A stretch of 64,000 bases of DNA, from contig NZ_AXBI01000001.1 in the NCBI RefSeq assembly GCF_000473325.1, forward strand, positions 1 to 64,000. The letters are read 5' to 3'. The translations under genes were made by a program, and so were the position numbers. Each line of letters opens with the position of its first letter. Within the stretch, counting starts at the first letter, position 1. This document shows, one piece after another, positions 1 to 9,705 of the stretch. The notes under the pieces were generated by a model that did not search any database, was not told where the DNA came from, and saw only the letters and a list, made by a program, of their open reading frames with translations. This DNA is from Leisingera caerulea DSM 24564 (GTDB taxonomy: Bacteria > Pseudomonadota > Alphaproteobacteria > Rhodobacterales > Rhodobacteraceae).

Positions 1-207
1 GCTAATCAGCAACAACAACAGCATAATTTGCTGCTTTAAGTGCAAGGAATTTGCCTTGCTGACAGTTGAGCTTGCGCCCAGCTTCCAGCCGGTACTGGAA
101 ACTTTTTGTGTTTTCAGATGGTTGTGAAAGTGAAGCACTACCCGATTTGTTTGGCCAGGCGACCCGCCATCCCCTTGGGTTGTTGATTTCAAGTGGAGAC
201 AAGCAAA

Positions 208-810
208 ATGGCATTAAGAAAGCGGAAAGCCGTTCTCGATGGGGCGCGCGCGGTTTTCTTTGCGTGCGGTTATGCTGGGGCTAGCATGGACGAGATTGCA
301 AAAACCGCAAGAGTGTCCAAGGCTACAATCTATGCCTATCACGACAGTAAGGAAGCTTTGTTTACGGCGATTGTTGAACGAGACTGTAAAAAATTAATGA
401 GTGATGTTGAAGGTATCGTTGCCGATTGCGACGACTTGCGGCTGACCCTGACAAAACTGGCTACCCGCTTAGTCAACTTTACTTGCGATGAAGATTTTCT
501 GTCACTTTATCGAATCTGCATTTCTGAAGCACATCGCCAGCCAAAGATCGCCCGAGCGTTTCATGCCGCAGGCCCAGGCTTTGCCCGCGGCTTAATTGAA
601 CGTTATTTGAAGCGGCAGACTTTATGCGGTGCGCTATTGCTCGACTGCGCGGCCGCAGCGGCAGAGCAGTTCATCCAGCTCAGCTTTTCCGGGTTGATGG
701 TTGACAGGCTGCTTGCCACTGCAGGCAAACCCAATGCCGACGAGGCAGTAAAGCGGGCGGAACTTGCAGTAGAGATCTTTATCGCCGCTTACGCGCCAAG
801 GCCAGGTTGA
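208..810 (+). CDS. TetR/AcrR family transcriptional regulator
   Basis: A 200-aa protein with a TetR-type N-terminal DNA-binding domain (about residues 5-55). The helix-turn-helix and following helix read SMDEIAKTARVSKATIYAYH, followed by the usual K(E)ALF segment. The C-terminal ligand domain has no recognisable specificity. I chose the ATG at 208 because GGAGA lies 7-8 bases upstream; an in-frame GTG at 193 overlaps that ribosome binding site and is less likely. The gene stands alone, and what follows is an IS66 remnant, so its target is unknown. The family generally represses a neighbouring gene, and the next intact genes are the catB-ben operon, but nothing in the sequence ties it to them. 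Confidence 0.85.
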   Translation: MALRKRKAVLDGARAVFFACGYAGASMDEIAKTARVSKATIYAYHDSKEALFTAIVERDCKKLMSDVEGIVADCDDLRLTLTKLATRLVNFTCDEDFLSLYRICISEAHRQPKIARAFHAAGPGFARGLIERYLKRQTLCGALLLDCAAAAAEQFIQLSFSGLMVDRLLATAGKPNADEAVKRAELAVEIFIAAYAPRPG

Positions 811-1000
811 GCGAACTTGAAAATGCGGGTTATTGAGCACTGATCTGCGCGATCGTTCAGTTCAGGCGCCAAGGACTTATGAAGTTTGATGCGACGGCGC
901 AGCTCGCTTGTCGTATGCCTCCGGCGGAGGCCGTCTGACGAGATCTTGGCGCTGATGATAAATTCGACCTTATGGCCGACCATAAGTTCAGGCCTAAGAT

Positions 1001-1410
1001 CGAAGTCCTTTCTGCCGCGAACACGCTGCGTCGGCGGCACTGGAGCGATGCCGACAAGGTCCGGAATGTGGAGGAGAGCTTTCTGGGGCACCGTGACCGA
1101 GATTAGGCGCGGCATGAACACCTTAGCTTTGACAGTGCAGCAGGGTCCTGGACGCGACCCGCATGCGGGTGAAATCTTCTACTTCCGAGGGCGCTAGGGC
1201 GACTTGGTCAAACTGCTTTGGCACGATGGCGTCGGCATGTCGCTCTACACGAAACGGCTGGAAGCGGGGAAGTTAAACTGGCCGGCCAGCGGGACCGGCG
1301 AAGCGGTGCAAATCTCCGCTGCCCATCTTGGATACCTGCTGGAAGAGATCGACTGGCGAAATCTGCGCTGGACAAAACCAGCAGTTGCAACCGAGCGTGC
1401 TGCGAAACAT
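1001..1410 (+). mobile_element. IS66-family remnant (fused tnpA/tnpB fragments)
   Basis: Translation of about 1006-1095 gives EVLSAANTLRRRHWSDADK and a following VEESF, which matches the start of IS66 Orf1 (TnpA). From about 1110 another frame gives LALTVQQGPGRDP, then FRGR, a TAG stop at 1196-1198, and GDLVKLLWHDG through LGYLLEEIDW. This is the body of IS66 Orf2 (TnpB), broken by one in-frame stop. The join between the two pieces shows that the tnpA end and tnpB start are deleted. No tnpC is present. It is a decayed element filling the gap between the TetR gene and catB. The exact outer ends cannot be seen. Confidence 0.75.
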
Positions 1411-1504
1411 GAATGTCGCCGGAAGGGTATCACTCGAGACCCCACTCATCATCGACAGAATCTTGCCGCAGCGGGCAACCTGCATCTCAACGTAACTTGC
1501 AGAT

Positions 1505-2665
1505 GTGGTGAAACCCGTGACCAAGATCGACCAGATCGAGACGATGATCCTCGATATACCGACCATCCGGGGGCACGTGCTGTCCATGGCTACAATGCGG
1601 GTCCAAACGGCGGTTCTGGTTAAGATCAAGTTCTCTGACGGCTCCGAGGGAATTGGCGAAGGCACCACCATCGGCGGTCTGAGCTATGGAGCCGAAAGCC
1701 CCGAGGGCATCCAGTCTGCCATCGACACATATATCTCACCCGTGCTGCTGGGCTGCGACGGTGACAACGTGAACGGAGCGGTGCAGCGGATCGAAAAATT
1801 TGTCAAGGGCAACCGCATCGCCAGGACGGCGGTGGAAATTGCGCTTTGGGACGGGCTTGGTAAGCGTCTCGGCGTCCCGGTCTCGCAGCTCTTCGGGGGT
1901 GCAGTGCATGGCAAACTCCCAGTGGCATGGACACTTGCTTCCGGCAATTCCGAAACGGATATCGCGGAAGCTCAGGAGATGATCGAGACCCGCCGCCACA
2001 ACATCTTCAAGCTGAAGATCGGCAAACGCTCCGTGCGGGAAGACGTGGCTCATGTGGCCAGGATCAAGAAAGCCGTTGGCGATGCCGCCAGTATCCGCGT
2101 CGATGTGAACACTGCGTGGTCACTGCAGGACGCCCGATGGGGCCTGAAGGGTCTTCAGGACGCGGGTTGCGAGTTGGTCGAACAGCCTGTTCCGGCCCGG
2201 TACCGTCGCGCCTTGGCGGAACTGACCAGCGGCTACGAGATTGCCGTTATGGCAGACGAGGCCCTGAATGGTCCGGAGGATGCCCTGGCGGTAGCCGAGG
2301 CGAATGCTGCGGATGTGTTTGCCGTGAAAGTGGCGCAGTCCGGAGGACTGAAGCGGGCGTCTGAGGTGATTGCCATCGCGCAGGCGGCAGGGCGCGGCCT
2401 CTATGGCGGCACGATGCTGGAAACCGGGTTGGGGACAGCAGCCGCTCTCCAGCTCTTTTCCACCATTGAGACCCTGCACTGGGGCACTGAATTCTTTGGC
2501 CCCTTGCTGCTGACCGACGAGGTTCTGGCTGAACCGATCACTTACCGCGACTTTTGCGTTGAAATCCCGAAAGGCAACGGCATCGGCGCAACGCTTGACC
2601 CCGACAAGGTCGCATTTTTCCGCCGTGAAGGCGGCCGGAACATGAAAGCCGCCGCCGGGCAATAA
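1505..2665 (+). CDS. catB: Muconate cycloisomerase (enolase superfamily)
   Basis: A 386-aa enolase-superfamily protein of the muconate/chloromuconate cycloisomerase group. It converts cis,cis-muconate to muconolactone in the catechol branch of the 3-oxoadipate pathway. The catalytic KLK pair is at about residues 169-171. Metal ligands are D200 (with N202), E226 (VEQP) and D251 (ADE), and the second-side lysine is K275 (VKVAQSGG). Length is normal for CatB (about 370-380). GTG start codons at 1505, 1508 and 1517 are all possible; the first is used here, with no strong ribosome binding site. It is the first gene of a run leading into benABCD, 70 bases upstream of benA. Substrate preference between muconate and chlorinated muconates cannot be decided from sequence. 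Confidence 0.88.
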   Translation: MVKPVTKIDQIETMILDIPTIRGHVLSMATMRVQTAVLVKIKFSDGSEGIGEGTTIGGLSYGAESPEGIQSAIDTYISPVLLGCDGDNVNGAVQRIEKFVKGNRIARTAVEIALWDGLGKRLGVPVSQLFGGAVHGKLPVAWTLASGNSETDIAEAQEMIETRRHNIFKLKIGKRSVREDVAHVARIKKAVGDAASIRVDVNTAWSLQDARWGLKGLQDAGCELVEQPVPARYRRALAELTSGYEIAVMADEALNGPEDALAVAEANAADVFAVKVAQSGGLKRASEVIAIAQAAGRGLYGGTMLETGLGTAAALQLFSTIETLHWGTEFFGPLLLTDEVLAEPITYRDFCVEIPKGNGIGATLDPDKVAFFRREGGRNMKAAAGQ

Positions 2666-2735
2666 CCAGCGGCATGACATCAAAGCCAGTCAAAACGCTG
2701 CCAAAGCGTTGCGGCTGTCAGGAGGAGGACGACTG

Positions 2736-4124
2736 ATGTTCACACAATCCAATCTCGAGGAATTCGAGGCCCGCCTCGACGGTGCGATCCAAGATGATCC
2801 CGAAAACGGCGTCTTCCGCTGCCGTCGGGATATCTTCACCGACGAAGAACTGTTCGAGCTTGAAATCAAGCACATCTTTGAAGGCAACTGGATCTACATG
2901 GCCCATGAAAGCCAGATCCCAGAGCCGGGCGATTACTTTACACTTACCATGGGCCGCACACCCGTCGTTATCACCCGCGACAAGGACGGTGAACTGCACG
3001 CACTGGTCAATGCATGTTCGCACCGTGGCGCGCAGCTCTGCCGGTTTAAGCGCCGCAACCAGAAAACGTTCACCTGTCCTTTCCACGGCTGGACGTTCTC
3101 GAACACCGGCAAGCTTCTGAAGGTCAAGGACCCCAAGGGCGCGGGTTACCCCGAGCAGTTCAACAAGGACGGAAGCCACGACCTGACAAAGGTTGCTCGG
3201 TTCGAGAACTACCGTGGCTTCCTGTTCGGCTCGCTGAACGCCGATGTGCAGCCGCTTGAGGACTATCTCGGCGAGGCGCGCAAGATGATCGACGTGATCG
3301 TTGACCAGGCTGACGAAGGGCTTGAGGTGCTGCGCGGGTCCTCGACCTATACCTATGACGGCAACTGGAAGCTGCAGGCCGAGAACGGCGCCGATGGCTA
3401 TCACGTATCCGCTGTCCACTGGAACTACGTCGCTACCACCGCGCACCGTACCGACGATGGCAAGGAAGACAACATCAAGGCGACAGATGCCTCGAAATGG
3501 GCTAAGCAGCGCGGCGGTTTCCACGCATATGAGAACGGCCATATCCTGCTTTGGACCGAATGGGCGGACCCGACCAACCGCCCGAACTATCCGCGCCTCG
3601 AGGAATGGACCGAGAAATACGGGAAGACCAAGGCAGAGTGGATGGTGGGCGTTCTGCGTAACCTCTGCCTGTACCCGAATGTCTTCCTGATGGATCAATT
3701 CAGCTCGCAGATCCGCGTTTTCCGCCCGATCAGTGTCGATCAGACTGAAGTGACGATCTACTGCATTGCACCCAAGGGCGAGAGCCAAGAGGCCCGCAGC
3801 CGCCGTATTCGCCAGTACGAGGATTTCTTCAACGCCTCCGGCATGGCGACCCCGGACGATACCGAGGAATTCCGGGCCACTCAGCGCGGTTACGCGGGCG
3901 CGGCACATGCCAAATGGAATGACTTGACCCGTGGCGCCACCCAGTGGATCGAGGGCCCTGATGACGATGCCAAGGCCCTCGGGATCAACCCGGTTCTTTC
4001 CGGGGCCCGCACCGAAGACGAAGGTCTATTTGTCATTCAGCATACCAACTGGTCCGAGCGCATGGGCGAAGCCATCGCCAAGGAACGCGCCACTGCGCCT
4101 GATGCACGCACCGCGGCTGAGTGA
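2736..4124 (+). CDS. benA: Benzoate 1,2-dioxygenase, large (alpha) subunit
   Basis: A 462-aa Rieske oxygenase alpha subunit that dihydroxylates benzoate to the cis-1,2-diol. The Rieske [2Fe-2S] motif is C94-x-H96 (CSHRG) and C114-x2-H117 (CPFHGW). The mononuclear iron motif D220-x2-H223-x4-H228 is intact ([10 protein letters not shown]). AGGAGGAGG lies 8 bases before the ATG at 2736, so this start is preferred over an upstream in-frame TTG or GTG. benB follows after 12 bases. Length and motifs match BenA/XylX. Toluate or a substituted benzoate remains a possible substrate, but the BenE-type transporter at 15.7-16.9 kb favours benzoate. Confidence 0.93.
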   Translation: MFTQSNLEEFEARLDGAIQDDPENGVFRCRRDIFTDEELFELEIKHIFEGNWIYMAHESQIPEPGDYFTLTMGRTPVVITRDKDGELHALVNACSHRGAQLCRFKRRNQKTFTCPFHGWTFSNTGKLLKVKDPKGAGYPEQFNKDGSHDLTKVARFENYRGFLFGSLNADVQPLEDYLGEARKMIDVIVDQADEGLEVLRGSSTYTYDGNWKLQAENGADGYHVSAVHWNYVATTAHRTDDGKEDNIKATDASKWAKQRGGFHAYENGHILLWTEWADPTNRPNYPRLEEWTEKYGKTKAEWMVGVLRNLCLYPNVFLMDQFSSQIRVFRPISVDQTEVTIYCIAPKGESQEARSRRIRQYEDFFNASGMATPDDTEEFRATQRGYAGAAHAKWNDLTRGATQWIEGPDDDAKALGINPVLSGARTEDEGLFVIQHTNWSERMGEAIAKERATAPDARTAAE

Positions 4125-4136
4125 GGAGGAAAAGAC

Positions 4137-4664
4137 ATGAGCACTGAAACACTTGAACGCACCAACACCAGCCCGGGGATGAGCTTTGAAGACATCCAGG
4201 CCTTCCTCTATGCCGAGGCCCGTGCGCTGGATGACCGCGACTGGGACACCTGGCTGACATTCTATGACGCGGACTGCCCGTTCTGGATGCCCGCCTGGGA
4301 TGACTACGACAATCTGACGGAAGATCCGCAGAATGAGATGTCGCTGATGTACTATCCCAACAAACAGGGCATTGAGGACCGCGTGTTCCGTATCAAGACT
4401 GACCGGTCTTCTGCAACATCGCTGCCTGAACCGCGTACCAACCATTACCTTTCGGGGATTGAAGTGCTGAGCCGGGAGGGCACGCAGATCAAGGTGCGCT
4501 TCAATTGGCAAACGCTGAGCTATCGCTACGGCAAAACCGACCAGCACTGGGGCACGTCGTTCTACGCGATCGACAGCAGCGGCCCAAATCCGCTTATCAC
4601 CGACAAGAAGGTGGTCCTTAAGAACGATCACATTCACCACGTGATCGACGTCTACCACATCTGA
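4137..4664 (+). CDS. benB: Benzoate 1,2-dioxygenase, small (beta) subunit
   Basis: A 175-aa ring-hydroxylating dioxygenase beta subunit (NTF2/SnoaL-like fold), slightly longer than typical BenB because of an N-terminal tail. Family features are FEDIQAFLYAEARALDDRDW near the start, the WLTFYDADCPFWMPAW stretch and the C-terminal VVLKNDHIHHVIDVYHI. The beta subunit is structural and completes the alpha3beta3 oxygenase with BenA. AGGAGG precedes the ATG by about 7 bases, 12 bases after the benA stop. A 73-base gap with a strong stem-loop separates it from benC. Confidence 0.92.
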   Translation: MSTETLERTNTSPGMSFEDIQAFLYAEARALDDRDWDTWLTFYDADCPFWMPAWDDYDNLTEDPQNEMSLMYYPNKQGIEDRVFRIKTDRSSATSLPEPRTNHYLSGIEVLSREGTQIKVRFNWQTLSYRYGKTDQHWGTSFYAIDSSGPNPLITDKKVVLKNDHIHHVIDVYHI

Positions 4665-4693
4665 TCCCGGGAAATTCGGGAACTTAGAGAGCT

Positions 4694-4719
4694 CCGCGCA
4701 TCCACGTCAGGGTGCGCGG
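4694..4719 (+). other. Intercistronic stem-loop between benB and benC
   Basis: CCGCGCA (4694-4700) pairs perfectly with TGCGCGG (4713-4719) around a 12-base loop. No T-run follows, so it is not a classical terminator. Its position suggests an mRNA processing or stability element that sets oxygenase (benAB) above reductase (benC) levels. That role is inference. Confidence 0.5.
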
Positions 4720-4737
4720 CCAAGGGAGGAGCATGCC

Positions 4738-5760
4738 ATGACGACCTATAACGTTGCCCTGAATTTCGAGGATGGCGTCACCCGCGTCATCCAGTGCGAT
4801 GACGACGAGAAGGTGACCGATGCGGCCTTCCGTCAAAAGATCAACCTGCCGATGGATTGCCGGGATGGCGTCTGTGGCACCTGCAAGTGCTTCGTCGAAA
4901 AGGGCGAATACGAGCTGGAATTCTATATGGACGAGTCCATGAGCGACGAAGAGGCGGAACAGGGCTTTGCGCTGACCTGCCAGATGACGCCGGAAAGTGA
5001 CTGCGTGGTGCGCGTCCCGGTGCCCTCCGCTGCCTGCAAGACCGCACCGGAATCTGTCGAAGGCGAGGTGCTGGGCGTCGACACCCTATCGGAGACCTCC
5101 TTCGGGCTGCGAGTGAAACTGGCCAAACCAGTCAGCTTTCTACCCGGCCAGTATGTGAACGTCACCGTTCCGGGGACCGGCAAGCACCGCTCTTATTCCT
5201 TCTCCTCCGCACCCGGTGCCGATGAGGCCACGTTCCTGATCCGCAATCTACCCGGCGGCGTGATGAGCAGCTACCTGGGCGAACAGGCCAAGGCCGGCGA
5301 CAGCGTCACGCTGACCGGACCGATGGGCGCGTTTTACTTGCGCCCCATGGAGCGCGCGCAGCTGTGGTTGGCCGGCGGCACCGGCCTGGCACCATTCCTG
5401 TCGATGCTGGAGCAGGCGGCGGAACAGGGGACGGATCATCCCATTGTGCTGTACTACGCGGTGACCCGCGCTGCCGATCTGGTGGAGCTGGACCGCGTGC
5501 AGGACCTGGCTGCAAAGATCGGCAATGTCACCGTCATTACCATTCTGGCCGCCGAAGAAGAAGCACATGAGCGTAAGGGCTTTGTCACCGATCATGTCAC
5601 TGCCGGCGATCTGAACGGCGGCGATTGCGATGTGTACCTCTGCGGTCCGCCACCGATGGTCGATGCGGTGCGGGGCCACTTCAGCAAGCTGGGGGTCGAG
5701 CCTGCGAATTTCTACTTTGAGAAGTTCAACCCGACCGAAGCAGAGGCGGAAGCCGCATGA
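4738..5760 (+). CDS. benC: Benzoate 1,2-dioxygenase electron-transfer component
   Basis: A 340-aa reductase with an N-terminal plant-type [2Fe-2S] ferredoxin domain: C41, C46 and C49 in CRDGVCGTCKC, plus C81 in LTCQM. An FAD-binding barrel follows (RSYSFSSAP near residue 145), then an NAD-binding domain (WLAGGTGLAPFLSMLE, and CGPPPMV near the end). It passes electrons from NADH to the BenA Rieske centre. The ribosome binding site GGGAGGAG precedes the ATG. Its TGA overlaps the start of benD (ATGA), indicating translational coupling. Domain order and length are those of BenC/XylZ. Confidence 0.94.
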   Translation: MTTYNVALNFEDGVTRVIQCDDDEKVTDAAFRQKINLPMDCRDGVCGTCKCFVEKGEYELEFYMDESMSDEEAEQGFALTCQMTPESDCVVRVPVPSAACKTAPESVEGEVLGVDTLSETSFGLRVKLAKPVSFLPGQYVNVTVPGTGKHRSYSFSSAPGADEATFLIRNLPGGVMSSYLGEQAKAGDSVTLTGPMGAFYLRPMERAQLWLAGGTGLAPFLSMLEQAAEQGTDHPIVLYYAVTRAADLVELDRVQDLAAKIGNVTVITILAAEEEAHERKGFVTDHVTAGDLNGGDCDVYLCGPPPMVDAVRGHFSKLGVEPANFYFEKFNPTEAEAEAA

Positions 5761-6536
5761 GCCGCCGGTTTGATGAAAAAGTCATGGTCGTGACCGGCGC
5801 GGCCCAGGGCATTGGCCGCCGGGTTGCCGAACGGGCAGCTGCCGAGGGCGCCCGGGTGCTGATCGTGGACCGTTCCCCCGCGCGCGAGGAGGCCGCGGAG
5901 TCGATCCGCGGAGGGGGTGGTGCGGCGCAGGCAGTCTCGGTTGACCTTGAGACTTGGGAGGGCTGCGCGGAGGCGATGCAGGCCGCTATGGACCTGTGGG
6001 GCCGGATTGACATCCTGGTCAACAATGTAGGCGGAACGATCTGGGCCAAGCCGTTTGAGCAATACGAGCCCGGGCAGATCGACGCCGAGGTGCGCCGGTC
6101 GCTTTTCCCGACGCTGTACTGCTGCCGGGCCGCGATTGAGCACATGCTCCCGCAAGGCTCGGGCGTGATCGTCAACGTGTCGTCCATCGCCACGCGCGGG
6201 TTGAACCGCGTGCCTTACGCGGCGGCCAAGGGCGGTGTGAATGCGATCACGGCGAGCCTGGCCTGGGAAGTGGCCGAGCGCGGCATCCGTGTGGTTGCCG
6301 CCGCCCCCGGCGGCACCGAGGCGCCGCCGCGCATAGTGCCACGCAATCCCAATGCCGAGGAAGAACAGCGCGATGACTGGTACAAGACCATCGTCGACCA
6401 GACGGTGCAGTCATCGCTGATGAAACGTTATGGAACACTCGACGAACAGGCCGGTCCGATCCTGTTCTTGGCGTCGGATGACGCATCCTACATCACCGGT
6501 GTAACGGTGCCGGTGGGGGGCGGTGATCTCGGTTAG
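5757..6536 (+). CDS. benD: cis-1,6-Dihydroxycyclohexa-2,4-diene-1-carboxylate dehydrogenase
   Basis: A 259-aa short-chain dehydrogenase. The NAD-binding motif TGAAQGIG is at residues 13-20, NNVGG at about 89-93, the catalytic Ser in VSSIA at about 142, and Y154-x3-K158 in YAAAK. In the benzoate pathway it oxidises and decarboxylates the cis-diol to catechol. The start overlaps the benC stop by four bases, and the gene order benABCD is canonical. Family membership is clear; the specific activity is assigned from context. Confidence 0.92.
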   Translation: MSRRFDEKVMVVTGAAQGIGRRVAERAAAEGARVLIVDRSPAREEAAESIRGGGGAAQAVSVDLETWEGCAEAMQAAMDLWGRIDILVNNVGGTIWAKPFEQYEPGQIDAEVRRSLFPTLYCCRAAIEHMLPQGSGVIVNVSSIATRGLNRVPYAAAKGGVNAITASLAWEVAERGIRVVAAAPGGTEAPPRIVPRNPNAEEEQRDDWYKTIVDQTVQSSLMKRYGTLDEQAGPILFLASDDASYITGVTVPVGGGDLG

Positions 6537-6593
6537 CGCCGAGCTGGACAGGCCCTGAGGAGGGGCCGGAAGAACCAACAGGAGGAAACTACA

Positions 6594-7769
6594 ATGAAAC
6601 GCGCAATCCTGGCGGCCCTCGGGCTCGCCACCAGCCTTGCTGTGCCCGCAGCCGCCGAAGAGGACATCAAGGTCGGCTTGCTGCTGCCGTTTTCAGGCGT
6701 CTATGCCGCGCTCGGCAATGATATCGAAGCGGGCTTTACCGTGGCCCTTGAACAGTTCGGCAGCGAAGCCGGCACGGGTTTCGAAATTGTCCGCGAGGAC
6801 ACCGAAGTGAAGCCGCCCGTAGCGCTTGGCAAGGCCAAGAAGCTGATCCTGCAAGACAAGGTTGATGTTGTGGCGGGCATCGTCAGCTCAGGTGTTCTGG
6901 GCGCCGTGCGCGACATGGTGCATGGCGCCGGTGTGCCGCTGATCGTGGCCAATGCCGGTAATGATGATGCCACCGGGGCAAGCTGCTCGCCCTATATCAC
7001 CCGCATGTCATTTTCCAATGGCCAGGTGAACCGCCCGATGGGGCAATGGATGTACGATCAGGGCATCCGCAAAGTCTATACGCTGGCCCCGGACTATGCG
7101 GCGGGCCGCCAGATGATCGGGGGCTTCGTTGAGACTTTCACCGCCGCGGGTGGAGAGATCGCCGGGCAGGAATTCACCCCGTTTCAGAAAACCCAGGATT
7201 TCGGTCCCTATCTGGCGCAAGCCAAAGCAAGCGGCGCCGATGCGGTCTATGTGTTCTATGCTGGCGGCGAGGCGATCTCCTTCGTCAAGCAGTACGATAG
7301 CTTCGGGCTGAAGGCGGATCTGCCGCTATATGGCTCCGGCTTCCTGACCTCGCCGCTGTATGTCAACGCCGAAGGCCCGGCCGCCGAGGGTGTAATCACC
7401 GCGCTGCATTACGTGCCGACGCTAGACAACGCGGCCAATGCCGCCTTTGTCGCGGCATTCCAGGCCAAGACCGGTCGTCTGCCGTCGGAGTTCGCCGTGC
7501 AGGGGTATGATGCGGCCCGGGCGCTGGTCGAGGCGGCCAAAACCGGTGCTCACGACCGGGCATCGCTGGCTGAAGCCCTGCGCCAGGTCAGCTTTGACGG
7601 GCCGCGCGGCAAGCTGTCGATCGACCCGGCCACCAACAATATCGTCCAGCCGGTCTACGTCTACGAAACCGTGGCTGGTGAAAACGGGCTGACCCAGAAG
7701 GTGCTGGCCGAGCTGCCCGCCGAGGCCGACCCAGCCAACGGCTGCGAGATGGCCCCTGTCTCCAACTGA
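6594..7769 (+). CDS. ABC transporter periplasmic substrate-binding protein, Liv/aromatic-acid type
   Basis: A 391-aa type-1 periplasmic binding protein (LivK-like, peripla_BP_6). It has a clear Sec signal peptide ending near AAA at residues 20-22 and the family start IKVGLLLPFSGVYAALG. It is the first gene of a five-gene importer (binding protein, two permeases, two ATPases), 57 bases after benD, with AGGAGG before the ATG. Position in the ben operon suggests an aromatic acid such as benzoate or an analogue as ligand, as in other Hba/Liv-type importers. Ligand specificity is inference. The 57-base spacer to the first permease contains a weak GC-rich palindrome. Confidence 0.88.
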   Translation: MKRAILAALGLATSLAVPAAAEEDIKVGLLLPFSGVYAALGNDIEAGFTVALEQFGSEAGTGFEIVREDTEVKPPVALGKAKKLILQDKVDVVAGIVSSGVLGAVRDMVHGAGVPLIVANAGNDDATGASCSPYITRMSFSNGQVNRPMGQWMYDQGIRKVYTLAPDYAAGRQMIGGFVETFTAAGGEIAGQEFTPFQKTQDFGPYLAQAKASGADAVYVFYAGGEAISFVKQYDSFGLKADLPLYGSGFLTSPLYVNAEGPAAEGVITALHYVPTLDNAANAAFVAAFQAKTGRLPSEFAVQGYDAARALVEAAKTGAHDRASLAEALRQVSFDGPRGKLSIDPATNNIVQPVYVYETVAGENGLTQKVLAELPAEADPANGCEMAPVSN

Positions 7770-7826
7770 CAATGCTGCCCGGCCGCCCCCCGTGTGGCCG
7801 GGCCCATATTCCGAGGAGGGCCTCTC

Positions 7827-8696
7827 ATGGCACATGATCTTGGTTTCTGGACGCTTCAGGCGCTGAATGCGCTGCAACTGTCCATGCTGCTCTTTCTGCT
7901 TTCCATCGGCCTGACGGTCATCTTCGGGCTGATGCACTTCGTCAATCTTGCTCATGGATCGCTCTATGCGCTGGGGGCATACTTTGCCGCCTCTCTGGCC
8001 GCCATCGGTGGATATTGGATGGGGTTCTTTCTTGCGCCTGTCGCCGTGGCCGGGGTTGGCATTTTGCTTTATTCCGGACTTATCAAACGGATGCGCAAGT
8101 CCGGTCCTATGGCCCAGGTGCTCGTGACCTTTGGGCTTATCTTTGTGCTGCTCGATCTGACACGGATTTTCTGGGGCGATCTGGCGTTGGCTATCGACGC
8201 GCCTGCGCTGCTTTCTGGTCGGCTGACGTTCCTGGGCATCGAGTATCCGGCCTACCGGCTGTTCATCATCGTTCTCGGACTTTCCATCTTCGCAGCGCTC
8301 GCATTTGTGCTGAGCCGTACGCAAATCGGCGCGATGATCCGGGCCGGTGTCGACAACGATGCCATGGCGTCTTGTCTCGGTATCAATGTTGAACGGTTGT
8401 TCTTCATCGTTTTCTGCGTCGGATGTGCGCTGGCAGGTCTTGCGGGGGTCGTCGCGGCGCCGCTCTTGAGCGTTACGCCGGATATGGGTCTACAGATCCT
8501 GATCCCGACTTTGATCGTGATTGTCATAGGCGGTCTGGGCTCGCTTAAAGGCGCAATCGCCGGGTCGCTGATCTATGGTTTCGTTCAGACCTTCGGCGCG
8601 GTTTTGGCTCCGCAGCTCGCTTCTATCCTCATCTATGCCCTGTTGGCTGCTGTCCTCGTGATCAAGCCCGTGGGCCTGTTTCCTGCGAAAGGATAA
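7827..8696 (+). CDS. ABC transporter permease, LivH type
   Basis: An integral membrane permease of about 289 aa from the branched-chain amino acid (LivH) family. It has about eight hydrophobic segments and the family stretch LTVIFGLMHFVNLAHGSLYA near the N-terminus. The ATG at 7827 follows GAGGAGGG by about 7 bases; an upstream in-frame start at 7794 is less likely. It forms the inner-membrane channel with the LivM-like protein encoded 4 bases downstream. Confidence 0.9.
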   Translation: MAHDLGFWTLQALNALQLSMLLFLLSIGLTVIFGLMHFVNLAHGSLYALGAYFAASLAAIGGYWMGFFLAPVAVAGVGILLYSGLIKRMRKSGPMAQVLVTFGLIFVLLDLTRIFWGDLALAIDAPALLSGRLTFLGIEYPAYRLFIIVLGLSIFAALAFVLSRTQIGAMIRAGVDNDAMASCLGINVERLFFIVFCVGCALAGLAGVVAAPLLSVTPDMGLQILIPTLIVIVIGGLGSLKGAIAGSLIYGFVQTFGAVLAPQLASILIYALLAAVLVIKPVGLFPAKG

Positions 8697-8700
8697 GCCG

Positions 8701-9705
8701 ATGTTTCGTCACAATGCTCTTCGCTACATGGCCCTCGTGCTTTTGGCCGCAGGTGCCCTCTTTCAGGCCTTTACCGCCGAGTACTTCGGGCTGGAAATCC
8801 TGACCGAAATCTTGATCCTGGCCATGCTTGTGCTGGCTCTCGACATCGTTGCGGGCTTTGGGGGCATGGTATCGCTTTGCCACGGCGCACTGATGGGTGT
8901 TGGCGCTTATGCCTACGCCATCCTGTCTGCTAAGGCGGGCCTCGCGCCGCCCGTGGCCATGGCTGGCGCCATCGCTTTGACCGGTTCCGCCGCCTGGATC
9001 ATCGGCGCAATCTGTTCACGCAGCCATGGAATCTATTTCATCATGGCGACACTCGCCTTCGGCCAAATGGCCTATTCCTACGTGTTCGAAGCCCCAATCT
9101 TTGGCGGAGACGATGGGTTAGGTGGTATTTCCCGGTTGGATCTGAGCTTTATCGGAGTTGATCTGAATGACAGCCGCAGCTTTGCGTTCTTCTGCCTAGC
9201 CATCCTTGGCGCGGTCTATGGCGCATCTGTTCTCATTCTGCGTTCAGGGCTTGGCCGTTCGCTGACGGGCGTCATGCACAACGAACAGCGGATGCGCGCG
9301 CTTGGATTGACGATCTGGCGGATCAAGGCGGATGTGTTTGGGTTGTCGGGCATGATTGCCGGCCTCGCCGGCGCGCTTGCTGCGCAGCACATCATGTATA
9401 TCTCGCCCGGGCTTCTCAGCTGGACTGTGTCCGGCGAGGCACTGGTTGTCGTTATCCTTGGCGGCTTAGGAACTTTGGTTGGTCCGCTCGTGGGCGCTGC
9501 CGCCTTTGTGCTGCTCAAGCATGAACTGAGTTCGCTTACGGCACACTGGCATCTTGTTGTCGGCGTAATTCTGATCGCCGTGGTGATGAGCCGCGCAAAC
9601 GGTATCTTCGGCTGGATCGAAGCCCGCTGGGGTGCCCGGGTCGAACGCCGTGTGGCTGATGCAACGCGCAAACAGGAGTCCGAGGAGGTGTTGACCGATG
9701 CTTGA
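8701..9705 (+). CDS. ABC transporter permease, LivM type
   Basis: A 334-aa membrane permease of the LivM family. It has multiple hydrophobic helices, the family motif VSLCHGALMGVGAYAYA and the C-terminal VVVILGGLGTLVGPLVGA. It partners the LivH-like permease just upstream (4-base gap). Its stop overlaps the start of the first ATPase gene by eight bases. The C-terminal cytoplasmic tail is charged (RKQESEEV), as is common in this family. Confidence 0.9.
   Translation: MFRHNALRYMALVLLAAGALFQAFTAEYFGLEILTEILILAMLVLALDIVAGFGGMVSLCHGALMGVGAYAYAILSAKAGLAPPVAMAGAIALTGSAAWIIGAICSRSHGIYFIMATLAFGQMAYSYVFEAPIFGGDDGLGGISRLDLSFIGVDLNDSRSFAFFCLAILGAVYGASVLILRSGLGRSLTGVMHNEQRMRALGLTIWRIKADVFGLSGMIAGLAGALAAQHIMYISPGLLSWTVSGEALVVVILGGLGTLVGPLVGAAAFVLLKHELSSLTAHWHLVVGVILIAVVMSRANGIFGWIEARWGARVERRVADATRKQESEEVLTDA

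Noticed and set aside
1-207. Minus-strand frame over the first 214 bases
   Set aside because: No recognisable domain and it would overlap the TetR promoter and ribosome binding site.
1400-1504. Truncated divergent LysR gene upstream of catB
   Set aside because: The minus-strand translation shows no helix-turn-helix or LysR motif; the candidate catechol regulator is at 11162-12052.
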